Shown: positions 27,222 through 37,268, counted from the stretch's first letter. The stretch: 64,000 nucleotides of DNA from Mycobacterium colombiense (GCF_003284935.1 NZ_QMEV01000010.1:1-64000); one strand, 5' to 3'. Translations and numbers: made by a program. The notes: generated from the letters alone by a model not told the origin.

Positions 27222-28939
27222 GCGTCCCGGTTCGCATCGGCAACTGCTCCGGCTTTTACGGCGACCGCATCGCCGCAGCCCGCGAGATGGTCGAGGGCGG
27301 ACCGATCGACGTCCTGTGCGGTGACTATCTGGCCGAGCTGACCATGCTCATCCTGGCCAAGGCCCAGGCCAAAGACCCGTCCGGCGGGTACGCGCGGACT
27401 TTCCTCACCCAAATGGAACAGGTGCTGGGCACCTGTCTCGATCGTGGCATCAAGGTCGTCGCGAACGCGGGCGGGCTGAATCCCGCCGGCTTGGCCGCCG
27501 CGTTGCGCGAGCTGTCCGCACGTCTCGGCCTCACCGCGCGCGTCGCGCACGTCGAGGGCGACGACCTACGTGGCGACCTCCACGCAATCACGCCGCCCGT
27601 CGGCGACATCAAACCGGTATCGGCCAACGCCTACCTCGGCGCCTGGGGCATCACCGAGGCGCTGCGTTCGGGCGCCGACGTCGTCGTGACCGGCCGGGTC
27701 ACCGACGCATCCCTGGTGGTCGGTCCAGCTGCCTGGTGGCACAGCTGGGCGCCCGAGGACTGGGATCGGCTCGCGGGCGCGGTCGTCGCCGGGCACGTGA
27801 TCGAGTGCGGCCCTCAGGCGACAGGCGGCAACTACGCGTTCCTCGACGAGATCACCGACCGCCGCTACCCGGGGTTTCCGATCGCCGAGGTCGCCGAGGA
27901 CGGCTCTTCGGTGATCACGAAGCATCCCGGCACGGGGGGATTGGTCTCAGTCGGCACGGTCACCGCCCAGCTGCTCTACGAGATCGCTGAACCTGCCTAC
28001 CTCGGCCCCGACGTCGTCGCCCACTTCGACACCATCCGGCTGGCTCAACAGGATGAGCACCGCGTCGCGATCAGCGGTACGAAAGGCAGTCCGCCGCCGG
28101 ACACGTTGAAGGTGGCGTTGAATGAGGTGGGCGGCTTCCGTAACACGATGACTGGTGCTCACCGGCCTCGACATCGAGGCCAAGGCGGCCTGCGCCGAAC
28201 AGCAGCTCTTCGACGTTCTCGGCGGACGCGACGCCTTCGACGAAGTCGACGTGAGGCTGTTGCGTTTCGACGTCTCCGATGCACCGACGAACGAGCAAGC
28301 CTGCGCGCACCTGCGTGTGACGGTGAAGGACGCCGACCCGCGCAAGGTGGGCCGAGCATTCTCCGGGGGGTCATGGAGATCGCCCTGGCTGGTTTCGCCG
28401 GCTTCCACACCACCACGCCACCGTCCTCGGAGACCGCCTTCGGCGTCTACCGGCCGGCCTACATAGCGCGCTCGGCCCTCACGCACGTACTCGTCGACGC
28501 CGACGGCACACGGCACGAGATCCCTGACCCGCCGACCGGTGCGGTCCCGCCGGCTGGGATCGCCCCGCCCGCGAAGCTGCCGGTGCCGTCCGGGCCGACA
28601 CGTCGCGCGCCGCTCGGGTCGGTACTCGGCGCGCGGTCCGGAGACAAGGGCGGCAACGCTAACCTCGGCGTGTGGGCACAGGATGACCCTGGGTACGCGT
28701 GGGCGTGCGACTACTTCAGCGTCGAGCGGCTGCGCACACTGCTCGGGCCGGAGACGGCGCACCTGCCCATCGAGCGCTTCGAACTGCCGAACCTGCGCGC
28801 GCTCAACGTGGTGGTGCACGGCTTGCTCGGTGACGGGGTGGCCTCGTCGACCCGGCCGGACGCGCAGGCCAAGGGGCTCGGGGAATACGTGCGGTCCCGC
28901 ATGGTGGACATTCCCCAGTCGCTGCTCGACACACACTAA
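27218..28939 (+). pseudogene. AtuA-like (DUF1446) protein with two compensating frameshifts
   Basis: The first 310 residues and last 190 residues match the acyclic terpene utilisation AtuA family (GDYLAELTMLILAKAQAKDP, VVTGRVTDASLVVGPAAWW, and C-terminal GARSGDKGGNANLGVW). Between about 28151 and 28372 the correct reading is in the next frame, starting LTGLDIEAKAACAEQQLFDV. An extra A after ATG 28148-28150 and a missing G in the G6 run at about 28366-28371 would explain this. As written, about 73 residues are scrambled; the gene is either inactivated or the bases are misread. GTG 27218 overlaps the upstream stop. Confidence 0.8.
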
Positions 28940-29529
28940 ATCCGGTGCGGGGCGCCGTCTACCTGCTGTGTAACCGCGCGGCTGAACAGCGCCGCAACGG
29001 CCGCGGCGGCCAGCATCGCCTCAATCGTCGCGTCGTCCAGCGACGCCGGCATGTACGCGGACGCGTTGAGCAATGACAGCACGGCGGCGACCAGGCCCTG
29101 TGCGCGCTCACGGTCCAGATCGCCCCGTGCTCGTACGAGCGCGTCGACCCAGAAGGACTCGTACCTGTGCTGTCGGCGTCGCAGGGCACGGGTCGCCAGC
29201 GGCGACAGCGAGCGGTGCTCGCGGGCGTAGACGGCCAACAGGCCGCGTCGTCGCGCGCCGAAGGCCGCGTGTAGGTCGACAAGGGCGTGCAGGACCTCCG
29301 TCGGTGTGCCGGCGTTGGTGGCGCGCCGGGCGCCGGCCAGCAGCTCAGTCATGGCGGCGTCGCATAACTCGCGCAGGATCGCGTCCTTGTTCTGAAAGTG
29401 CCGGTAGACGGCCGGCCCGCTCACCCCTGCTGCGGCACCGATGTCGTCGATGCCCACGGCGTGAAAGCCTTGCCGCGCGAACAGGTCGGCGGCGGCCTCG
29501 AGGAGCAGTTTGCGGCGCAAACCGGCCAC
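28936..29529 (-). CDS. TetR-family transcriptional regulator
   Basis: 197-aa regulator; HTH at about residues 5-50 (GIDDIGAAAGVSGPAVYRHF), the rest helical and Ala rich. The layout resembles KstR2/FadR-type acyl-CoA-responsive repressors, which is an inference. It lies between the plus-strand and minus-strand halves of block B; its stop overlaps that of the AtuA-like gene on the other strand. Confidence 0.88.
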   Translation of the reverse strand: MAGLRRKLLLEAAADLFARQGFHAVGIDDIGAAAGVSGPAVYRHFQNKDAILRELCDAAMTELLAGARRATNAGTPTEVLHALVDLHAAFGARRRGLLAVYAREHRSLSPLATRALRRRQHRYESFWVDALVRARGDLDRERAQGLVAAVLSLLNASAYMPASLDDATIEAMLAAAAVAALFSRAVTQQVDGAPHRI

Positions 29530-29748
29530 TTTCAGGCCTCCTGTCGATTTGTGGTTACGTTGTTCGCCGTCCGATCCGCTGGGCCGGGCTGGGATCCTAC
29601 CGGCGCTGGGGTTGCCTGCGTCGGCACCCGCCGCACCAAATCAAGGGAGGTGAACGAAACCGCTAGCCCCCGCCGATGCTGTCGCATCCTCTTCTCAGTT
29701 CATGATTTAGGGGCCCTGCTTCGAACCCGCGATGTGCAGCGGCACGAC

Positions 29749-31302
29749 TCAGCGCAAAACGACTCCGCCCTCGATGCCCGTGAACTGCGCGCGCAGCTCG
29801 GTCTTGAGCAGCTTGCCGGTGGCGTTGCGCGGCAGTTCGGCGACGAAGTGCACGTCACGCGGACACTTGAAGTGCGCCAGCCGCTCCCGGCACCACGCCA
29901 CGATCTCCTCGGCGCTCGGTGCCTGTGTTGCCGGGTCGGCGACGACGATCGCGACGACGCGTTCGCCCCACTTTGAGTCCTTGCCGCCGATCACGGCGGC
30001 GTCGAGTACCGCCGGGTGGCGGAAGAGAACTTGCTCGACCTCGATCGGGTAGACGTTCTCGCCGCCGGAGATGATCATGTCCTTCTTGCGGTCGACGAGG
30101 GTGATGAAGCCCTCGGCGTCCATGCGCCCGAGGTCGCCCGTGTGGAACCAGCCCCCGCGTAACGCCTCGGTGCTCGCCTCGGCCTTCATCCAGTAGCCGG
30201 TGAACACATTCGGGCCGCGCACGATTAGTTCGCCCACGGTGTCGGTCGCGACGTCGCGGTCGTCGTCGTCGACGATGCGGGCGTCGACATGCATTGCGAC
30301 GCGGCCGATCGACCCGGCCCGCTTGCTGATGTTCTCGGCGTCTAGGACGGTCACCAGGGGAGCGGTCTCGGTCATGCCGAAGCCCTCGGTGAAGGGCACG
30401 CCTCGCTCGCGCATGAAGTCGATGACCGTGAGAGGGACGGGCGACCCGCCGCCCATGGCGAAACGCAGCGCAGACAGGTTGAAGGAGTCGAAGTCGGACA
30501 CCTGTGTGAGAGCGGTCCACATGGCCGGCACCATGAACTGAACCGTGACGTGGTGGTCGGCCATCGCCTGCAGCGTAGCTCGCGGCTCGAAGGACGGCAT
30601 GATGACGCTGGTGCCGCCGACGTAGAGCAGCGGCAGGGTGTGTACTCCCAGCCCGCCGATGTGGAACATCGGCGCCACCGCGACGGTGACGTCCTCGCCC
30701 CGCAGGCCGATGTCGGTGCCGAGGACGTTGATCGCGTTCCATAGCAGGTTGTCGTGGGTGAGGATCGCGCCCTTGGGTCGGCCCGTCGTCCCCGACGTGT
30801 ACATGATGAACGCGGGGTCGCTGCCGTCGACGTCACCGTTGAGCGGTTCGAGCGCGGCGCCCGAGACGACGTCTTCGTAGCCGAGCTCGCCCGGCGCCGG
30901 CACCCCACCGGCGCGCACGACATGGCGCACGCGGACTCCGGACTCGGTGACGGCGCTCCTGGCCTGCGCGGCGAACGGCTCGTGGAAGACCAGAACATCG
31001 GCGCCTGAGTCGGCCAGGATGTAGCCGATCTCGGGTCCGGCAAGGCGCACGTTGAGCGGAACTGCAAGTGCGCCCATTTTGGCGCAGCCCAGCAGCACCT
31101 CGATGAACTCGGTCGAATTGACCAGCAGCATCGCGACCCGATCGCCCTTGCGCACGCCGAGGGCGATGAGTGCGGCGGCGACCTGGTTGGTGCGCCGATC
31201 GAGGTCGGCGTAGGTGATGTGCGCGCCGTTGCTGATCAACGCGGTGCGCCCGCCGTTGAGGAAGGCGCGCCGGGTCACCCACTGACCGATGCCGAGTTGC
31301 AT
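29749..31302 (-). CDS. Acyl-CoA synthetase (AMP-forming, FadD type)
   Basis: 517-aa adenylate-forming ligase. Motifs: P-loop-like MYTSGTTGRPKG (about residue 170), GFGMTETAPLV (about 310), WFHTGDLGRMDAEGF (about 395) and RNATGKLLK near the C-terminus with the catalytic Lys. It activates a free acid to its CoA ester at the start of block B degradation. ATG 31302 has AAAGGGA upstream; in-frame codons further upstream lack a leader. It is the last gene of the minus-strand operon. Confidence 0.92.
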   Translation of the reverse strand: MQLGIGQWVTRRAFLNGGRTALISNGAHITYADLDRRTNQVAAALIALGVRKGDRVAMLLVNSTEFIEVLLGCAKMGALAVPLNVRLAGPEIGYILADSGADVLVFHEPFAAQARSAVTESGVRVRHVVRAGGVPAPGELGYEDVVSGAALEPLNGDVDGSDPAFIMYTSGTTGRPKGAILTHDNLLWNAINVLGTDIGLRGEDVTVAVAPMFHIGGLGVHTLPLLYVGGTSVIMPSFEPRATLQAMADHHVTVQFMVPAMWTALTQVSDFDSFNLSALRFAMGGGSPVPLTVIDFMRERGVPFTEGFGMTETAPLVTVLDAENISKRAGSIGRVAMHVDARIVDDDDRDVATDTVGELIVRGPNVFTGYWMKAEASTEALRGGWFHTGDLGRMDAEGFITLVDRKKDMIISGGENVYPIEVEQVLFRHPAVLDAAVIGGKDSKWGERVVAIVVADPATQAPSAEEIVAWCRERLAHFKCPRDVHFVAELPRNATGKLLKTELRAQFTGIEGGVVLR

Positions 31303-31328
31303 GCGATTCCCTTTCATTCCGCGGCGAC

Positions 31329-32483
31329 TCAGTAGGACGCGGGCAGTTTCAGGCTGTGCTGCGCCACGAAGTTGAGGATCATTTCGCGGCTGATCGGCGC
31401 GGTGCGCATGAGCCGGGCCGGACCCCACAACGTGGCGAGGCCGTACTCGGTGGCCATGCCGTTGCCGCCGTGGGTCTGAATCGCCTGGTCGAGCGCCAGG
31501 ATGCCCGCCTCGGCTGCGGCATATTTCGCCATGTTCGACGCCTCACCCGACCCCGGATCGCCGGCGTCGTGCAGGGCGGCGGCACGCTGAGTCATCAACC
31601 GGGCCAGCTCAACCTGGATCTTGGCGTGGGCGAGCGGGTGCGATACGCCCTGGTGCGAGCCGATCGGCGCTCCCCACACGTGGCGGTTGCGGGCGTAATC
31701 GGCGGCTTTATCCAGCGCGTAGCGACCGATGCCGTTGCCGAGCGCCGCCCCCATGATTCGCTCCGGGTTCAGGCCCATGAAGACCTGGCGCAGGCCCTCG
31801 TTCTCCGCGCCGATAAGGTTGGCGGCCGGCACGCGGACGTCATCGAAGAATAGAGTGAACTGCTTCTCTGGAGTGACCGCCTGCACCGGGATGAGTGACT
31901 TGGTGAGCCCGCGGACATCGGTGGGCACGACGAGCAAGCTGAGTAGTCCGCGACCACTGTCGTTGGTAGACGTTCGGGTGACGACCAGGATCGCTTCGGC
32001 TTCGTCGACACCAGAAATGTAGTACTTGGTGCCGTTGATGACCCAGTCGTCGCCGTCGCGTTTCGCGGTCGTGGAGATGTTGTGCGAGTTCGAGCCCGCG
32101 TCCGGCTCGGTGATCGCGAATGCCATGATCGTCTCGCCGCTGGCGATGCCCGGCAGCCACTGCTGCTTGAGTTCCTCACTGCCGAATGCCTGGATGATCG
32201 TGCCGCAGATGGTCGGCGAGACGACGGTCATCAGCAGCGGGCAGCCCGCCGCGGCGAGCTCCTCACCGACGATCTGCATGTCGTAGATGCCGCCGCCGCC
32301 GCCGCCGTACTGCTCGGAAAGGTTCACCCCGAGGAAGCCCTGTTTGCCCACGGCCTGCCACAGCTCGGTGCTCTTCGCGCCGGCCAGCGACTTTTCCAGG
32401 TAGTACTCGTGTCCGAAGTCCTTGGCGATCTCGGCGACCGCCTTGCGCAGGTCCTGACGTTCCTCTGTCTCGTGCAATTCCAT
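31329..32483 (-). CDS. Acyl-CoA dehydrogenase
   Basis: 384-aa flavoprotein. The FAD/substrate segments AITEPDAGSNSHN (about residue 120) and QTHGGNGMATEY near the C-terminus are family hallmarks. It introduces the 2,3 double bond into an acyl-CoA, passing electrons to ETF. ATG 32483 is preceded by GAGGAG. It lies 26 bp from the ligase gene and 54 bp from the carboxylase alpha gene. Confidence 0.93.
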   Translation of the reverse strand: MELHETEERQDLRKAVAEIAKDFGHEYYLEKSLAGAKSTELWQAVGKQGFLGVNLSEQYGGGGGGIYDMQIVGEELAAAGCPLLMTVVSPTICGTIIQAFGSEELKQQWLPGIASGETIMAFAITEPDAGSNSHNISTTAKRDGDDWVINGTKYYISGVDEAEAILVVTRTSTNDSGRGLLSLLVVPTDVRGLTKSLIPVQAVTPEKQFTLFFDDVRVPAANLIGAENEGLRQVFMGLNPERIMGAALGNGIGRYALDKAADYARNRHVWGAPIGSHQGVSHPLAHAKIQVELARLMTQRAAALHDAGDPGSGEASNMAKYAAAEAGILALDQAIQTHGGNGMATEYGLATLWGPARLMRTAPISREMILNFVAQHSLKLPASY

Positions 32484-32537
32484 GACACTCCTCACATCGG
32501 TATCGACGCGCCACCGATCGGGAGCGCGCCGGGTTCA

Positions 32538-34577
32538 TTAGAGCTCGGTGGCGTCCGACGCCACTTCACCGCCGTCCACCGCCTCGACCACGGCGAGGAC
32601 GTCACCGCTCGAGACCTGATGGCCGACCTGGACCGGCAGGGCGCTCAGCACCCCGTCAATCGGGCTCGCGACGGTGTGCTCCATCTTCATCGCCTCCAGG
32701 ACGACAAGGGTTTGGCCCGCCGAGACCGTCTCGCCCTCGGCGACTGGCAGTCGGACCACCGAACCCGGCATCGGCGCGGTGAGCGACCCGGGCGGGTTCA
32801 GAGTGCTCGGGTCGACGAAGCGTGGCGCCAGCCGCAGGGCGGAGTAGCCGGCGACCGAGTCGAGGTGGGCAACATCGCCGTCGAGGACGACATCATAAGT
32901 GCGGCGCACCCCGTCGACGCGCAGCACCACCCGCTCGCTACTGCCCTCGACAACCTCGACGTCGGCCAACGGCTCGTCGTCGACCTGCAGGCAGGTCCCT
33001 GTCGAACCTAACGTGTACCCGACGCGCACTTCGCGCCCACCCTGGGTCTGCCAGGTTGTGGTCTGCGGCTGCGAAGGGTTGTTGCGCCAGCCGGCGGGCA
33101 ACGTGGCCTGCAGAGTTGCGACGGCACGCCGCGCGGCCACCCCGGCCACGGTCGCCGCGACGGCGTGCAGGCGCTCGGACTGCGTGTCTGGGAGGGCAGC
33201 GCCGAGTTGGGCGACGTCGTGTCGGTCAAGGAACCCAGTGTCGGTGCCCCGCCCGGCGAACTCGTCATGGCGCAGGACGCGAACAAGCAGGTTGCGATTG
33301 GTGGTCACGCCGTGAATACGGGCGCCGGCCAGCGCCGCCGAGAGGCTGGCAAGTGCCTCGTCGCGCGTTGGTGCCCACGCGATGACCTTGGCCAGCAGCG
33401 AATCGTAGTAATGACTGATGACCGAACCGGCACGAAAACCCGAGTCAACCCGCACGCCGGCAAGCGCCGGGACATCCAAGGTGCGCAGGGTGCCGGTACA
33501 GGGCCGGTAGTCATCGGCCGGATCCTCGGCGCACAGACGGGCCTCGACCGCGTGACCGCGAATTCGCGGGTTGTGCATCTCCTCAGGCAGCGGGCGGCCC
33601 ATGGCTACGAGCAGCTGGGCACGCACCAGGTCGAGGCCGGTGATCAGCTCGGTAACCGGGTGCTCGACCTGCAGCCGGGTGTTCATCTCGAGGAAGGCGA
33701 AGGAGTCGGCTTTGCCATCCTGAGCGGCGTCGTAGACGAACTCGACCGTCCCGGCGCCTACGTAGCCGACGGCGCGCGCGGCGGCGATGGCGGCCTCGCT
33801 CATCCGAGCGCGCAACGCGTCGTCGACGACCGGTGACGGCGCCTCCTCGATCACCTTCTGGTGTCGACGCTGCACGGAGCACTCGCGCTCGAACAGAGAG
33901 ACGACGTTTCCGTGCGTGTCGGCCATGATCTGGATCTCGACGTGGCGTGGGCGCTGGACGTAACGCTCGAGGAAGACGGTGCCGTCGGCGAACGCGGCGG
34001 CGGCCTCACGCGAAGCGGAGGTGACCGCTTCGTCGAGCTCGTCCGGCGACGCGACAATGCGCATGCCTCGGCCACCGCCGCCGGCGCTGGCCTTGACCAG
34101 CACGGGGTAGCCGACGTCGGCGGCCAGCTTCGCCAGCTGCTCGGCCGATAGCCCCGTCGTGTCGCCACCGGGCAGCACAGGCACCCCCGCGTCGGACATC
34201 GTCTTCTTGGCCTGCAGCTTCGAGCCCATCGCGTCGATCGCCCCGGGCGGCGGACCGATGAAGACGAGGTCGGCGGCGGCACAGGCGCGCGCGAACCCGG
34301 CGTTTTCCGAAAGGAAGCCGTAGCCGGGGTGTACTGCGTCCGCGCCGGTGAGCGAGGCAGCGGCGATGATCCGGTGGATGTCGAGGTAGGTCTCGGCGGC
34401 AGACGAGCCGGGAAGGTGCACGGCCTCGTCGGCGTCGGCGACGTGCCACGCGTCGGCGTCGGCGTCGGAATAGACCGCGACGGTGGCGATCCCGAGATCG
34501 CGGCAAGTGCGGAACACCCGCCGCGCGATCTCGCCACGGTTGGCGACCAGGACCTTGCGGATCTTGGGCATCGCCAT
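32538..34577 (-). CDS. Acyl-CoA carboxylase alpha subunit (biotin carboxylase plus biotin carrier)
   Basis: 679-aa biotin-dependent carboxylase subunit. Biotin carboxylase domain about residues 4-450 (ATP-grasp motif KASAGGGGRGMRI, EMNTRLQVEHPVTE), a linker/BT-like region, and a C-terminal biotinyl domain with EAMKMEHT, the Lys being biotinylated. With the beta subunit it carboxylates an acyl-CoA such as 3-methylcrotonyl- or geranyl-CoA. The ATG at 34577 overlaps the beta-subunit stop. Confidence 0.94.
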   Translation of the reverse strand: MAMPKIRKVLVANRGEIARRVFRTCRDLGIATVAVYSDADADAWHVADADEAVHLPGSSAAETYLDIHRIIAAASLTGADAVHPGYGFLSENAGFARACAAADLVFIGPPPGAIDAMGSKLQAKKTMSDAGVPVLPGGDTTGLSAEQLAKLAADVGYPVLVKASAGGGGRGMRIVASPDELDEAVTSASREAAAAFADGTVFLERYVQRPRHVEIQIMADTHGNVVSLFERECSVQRRHQKVIEEAPSPVVDDALRARMSEAAIAAARAVGYVGAGTVEFVYDAAQDGKADSFAFLEMNTRLQVEHPVTELITGLDLVRAQLLVAMGRPLPEEMHNPRIRGHAVEARLCAEDPADDYRPCTGTLRTLDVPALAGVRVDSGFRAGSVISHYYDSLLAKVIAWAPTRDEALASLSAALAGARIHGVTTNRNLLVRVLRHDEFAGRGTDTGFLDRHDVAQLGAALPDTQSERLHAVAATVAGVAARRAVATLQATLPAGWRNNPSQPQTTTWQTQGGREVRVGYTLGSTGTCLQVDDEPLADVEVVEGSSERVVLRVDGVRRTYDVVLDGDVAHLDSVAGYSALRLAPRFVDPSTLNPPGSLTAPMPGSVVRLPVAEGETVSAGQTLVVLEAMKMEHTVASPIDGVLSALPVQVGHQVSSGDVLAVVEAVDGGEVASDATEL

Positions 34578-36178
34578 CACATCCGGAACACGCCGTAGCC
34601 ACGCTGGCCACGGACCTCGCCGTTGTGGATCACCGACAGGCAGAACCCGAGAACGGTCCGCGTATCGCGGGGATCGATGATCCCGTCGTCGTAAAGTCGG
34701 CCGCTGTTGGCCAGTGCGACGGATTCGCGCTCGATCTGTTCCTCGACGGCGGCGCGCATCTGGGCGTCGGCCTCCTCGTCGAAGGGCAGCCCGCGGTCGA
34801 CGGCGGACTCGCGCGCCACGATGGACAGCACTCCGGCCAGTTGCGCCGGACCCATCACGGCCGACTTCGAGTTAGGCCAAGCGAATAGGAAACGCGGCGA
34901 GTACGATCGCCCGCACATGCCGTAGTTCCCGGCACCGTAGGACGCACCCATGGTGATGGTCACGTGCGGAACTGTGCTGTTGGACACGGCGTTGATCATC
35001 TTGGCGCCGTCCTTGATGATGCCGCCCTGCTCGTACTCGGCACCGACCATGAAACCGGTGGTGTTCTGCAGGAAGATGAGGGGGGTGTCGATCTGATTCG
35101 CCAGTTGGATGAACTGCGAACCCTTCTCGGCCTCCTCACTGAACAGGATGCCCCGTGCGTTGGCGAGGATGCCGACCGGGAAGCCGTGGATCGAGGCCCA
35201 GCCGGTGACGAGTGACGTGCCGTAGAGAGGTTTGAACTCGTCGAAGGCCGAGCCGTCGACCACTCGGGCGATGACGTCGCGGGGGTCGAAGGGCACCTTC
35301 GGATCGACCGACGCGATGCCGAGCAGCTGATCGGGGTCGTGCACCGGCGGGTGCGGCGGCGTGGTGGGTCCGGGGCCGCTCTTCCGCCAGTTGAGCCGCG
35401 CCATGATGCGACGGCCGATGCGGATCGCATCCTGCTCGTCCTCGGCCATGTAATCGGCCAGCCCCGAGGTGCGGGCGTGCATGTCGGCGCCGCCGAGCGA
35501 CTCGTCATCGGAGACCTCGCCCGTGGCCATCTTGACCAGCGGCGGACCGCCGAGGAACACCTTGGAACGGTTGCGCACCATCACGACGTAGTCGCACATG
35601 CCCGGGACGTACGCACCTCCCGCGGTCGAGTTGCCGAAGACCAAGGCCAGTGTCGGCAGCCCCGCTGCGCTGTGCTGTGTCAAGTCGTGGAACAGCTGTC
35701 CGCCGGGCACGAAGATCTCTGCCTGTGTGGGCAGGTCGGCGCCGCCAGACTCGACGATGTTGATGATGGGCAGTCGGTTCTCCCGCGCGATGGCCATGCC
35801 GCGGAACACCTTGCGGAAGGTATAGGGGTTCGATGCGCCGCCGCGGACGGTGGGGTCGTTGGCGATGATCATCGACTCGATGCCCTCGACCACGCCGATG
35901 CCTACCACCACGCTACCGCCGACGGGGAACTTACTGCCCCAGGCGGCGAAGGGGCATAGTTCGAGGAACGCCGTGTGGGGGTCGAGCATCAGCTCGATGC
36001 GCTCGCGGACAAGCAGCTTGCCCCGCTTACGGTGGCGCGCAACGTATTTCGCGCCGCCGCCGCCGTTGACCAGCGCCAGTTGCTCCGCGATGGTGTCGAG
36101 TTGCGCGCTCAGTCCTTCGCGGTTCTTGAGATAGCCGGGCGCGGTGTCGTCGACCCGATCGGGCAGGACCTGTACCAA
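34577..36178 (-). CDS. Acyl-CoA carboxylase beta subunit (carboxyltransferase)
   Basis: 533-aa carboxyltransferase with N-terminal (about 30-285) and C-terminal (about 290-530) crotonase-like halves. Motifs INIVESGGADLPTQAEIF, FGNSTAGGAYVPGMCDY and NTTGFMVGAEYEQGGIIKDG are those of methylcrotonyl/geranyl-CoA carboxylase beta subunits rather than propionyl-CoA carboxylases. First gene of the minus-strand operon, with a perfect inverted repeat about 45 bp upstream of its start. Confidence 0.94.
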   Translation of the reverse strand: MVQVLPDRVDDTAPGYLKNREGLSAQLDTIAEQLALVNGGGGAKYVARHRKRGKLLVRERIELMLDPHTAFLELCPFAAWGSKFPVGGSVVVGIGVVEGIESMIIANDPTVRGGASNPYTFRKVFRGMAIARENRLPIINIVESGGADLPTQAEIFVPGGQLFHDLTQHSAAGLPTLALVFGNSTAGGAYVPGMCDYVVMVRNRSKVFLGGPPLVKMATGEVSDDESLGGADMHARTSGLADYMAEDEQDAIRIGRRIMARLNWRKSGPGPTTPPHPPVHDPDQLLGIASVDPKVPFDPRDVIARVVDGSAFDEFKPLYGTSLVTGWASIHGFPVGILANARGILFSEEAEKGSQFIQLANQIDTPLIFLQNTTGFMVGAEYEQGGIIKDGAKMINAVSNSTVPHVTITMGASYGAGNYGMCGRSYSPRFLFAWPNSKSAVMGPAQLAGVLSIVARESAVDRGLPFDEEADAQMRAAVEEQIERESVALANSGRLYDDGIIDPRDTRTVLGFCLSVIHNGEVRGQRGYGVFRM

Positions 36179-36524
36179 AGTTTTCCCTCCAAGCGAGCAT
36201 CGACGTCGATCTACTAGGCGCTGATGTTAGCCGCAATTAACATCAGGTGACAACGGTGCGGGGCAGGCGTCGGATTTGTTCCGCGCCATGGTTCCGTCGA
36301 ATGGCGAGGGATCGAAGCGGTGCGTTTCGCTGCAGATCGAGCGATCGAAGGAATTGACTGGGGAGGGACGGCACACAGGGCCCGTGGGAGGTCGTATCGA
36401 GTTCCTCGTCCGGCGCGCGTGGAGTCTACGGTTCGCGATCTCGGGTGAACACCCGCAGCGATTGTCAGTGTCGCGCCATGCCCTTCAGCCAACCGAGTAG
36501 TGCATAACGCCGGTCGGCCAGAAT
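36179..36524. promoter_or_regulatory. Intergenic region with a 26-bp inverted repeat upstream of the carboxylase operon
   Basis: 346 bp without a credible gene. CTGATGTTA (36221-36229) and TAACATCAG (36238-36246) form perfect 9-bp arms around an 8-bp spacer, 43 bp upstream of the carboxyltransferase start, a typical location and form for a TetR operator. The remainder (36250-36520) shows nothing recognisable; the TetR gene at 36525 ends there. Confidence 0.6.
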
Positions 36525-37199
36525 TTATCGGGTCTCCTCGGCTTTGGCCAGCGGCGGAGCGGCCTGATCAGGCGCCTGTCCGAGGGTATATAGGCCGAGA
36601 ATGCCGAGAAAACCCGCACAGTGCTCGATGAGCATTTCAGTCGAGAGGTTCAGTTGTCCATCTATCCAGCGACGGAGTATCTCGAACAGGCCCCCGACAC
36701 CGTAGGTAGCGGCGAGATCTGCGACCTGGAGCACATCGCTGGGTATATCGAGGTGCAAGCGGGCCTCTCTGAGCACCAGCTCCGCAAAATCGGTCATCAG
36801 ATCGCTTCGCAGCTGCCGAAGGAGGGGTTCTGCGCCCGACTCGACAAACAGTATGCGGGCCATGCGGGGATCGTTCTCGATCACCTGAACCAGGGCCTTG
36901 ATCGGAGCGTAAGCCAGTTCTTGAGGAGCAACCGTGTCGTCCGGAATGGCGCTGGTTATCACCGCTTGGAAGGTAGTGGAGATCTTGGCAAATACCGCAC
37001 GCAAGAGCGCGTCTCGATCGCGAAACTGTTGGTAGAAGTACCGGCTCGTCACTCCTGATTTCGCACACACGGCGGTCACGGTGCACGCGGTAGCTCCGTG
37101 GGTGCCCATGATTGAGACCGCGGCATCAATCAACATCACGCGACGCTGTGCATCGCGTTGAGTTGCGGACAGCCCGCCATAGACACGTGCTGGACTCAT
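36525..37199 (-). CDS. TetR-family transcriptional regulator
   Basis: 224-aa regulator; HTH at about residues 22-65 (TVTAVCAKSGVTSRYFYQQF), with an N-terminal tail ending RRVMLIDAAVSIM. Divergent from the metal-binding protein gene at 37269, sharing the inverted repeat at 37221-37244, which probably is its operator. Confidence 0.88.
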   Translation of the reverse strand: MSPARVYGGLSATQRDAQRRVMLIDAAVSIMGTHGATACTVTAVCAKSGVTSRYFYQQFRDRDALLRAVFAKISTTFQAVITSAIPDDTVAPQELAYAPIKALVQVIENDPRMARILFVESGAEPLLRQLRSDLMTDFAELVLREARLHLDIPSDVLQVADLAATYGVGGLFEILRRWIDGQLNLSTEMLIEHCAGFLGILGLYTLGQAPDQAAPPLAKAEETR

Positions 37200-37220
37200 G
37201 TCCTACAGTCTGGCAGTCTT

Positions 37221-37244
37221 ATCTGACAAGGCATAAAGTCAGAT
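37221..37244. promoter_or_regulatory. Operator-like inverted repeat ATCTGAC-N10-GTCAGAT
   Basis: Perfect 7-bp arms (37221-37227 and 37238-37244) separated by AAGGCATAAA, centred in the 69-bp gap between a TetR gene (minus) and the ferritin-like metal-binding gene (plus). It is placed to control both promoters. Confidence 0.6.
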
Positions 37245-37268
37245 CCAAACTTCGAGGAAGGACCTCAA

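Noticed and set aside
36214..36492. 92-codon minus-strand frame in the 36.2-36.5 kb gap
   Set aside because: No ribosome site, no domain, and it overlaps the operator-like repeat.
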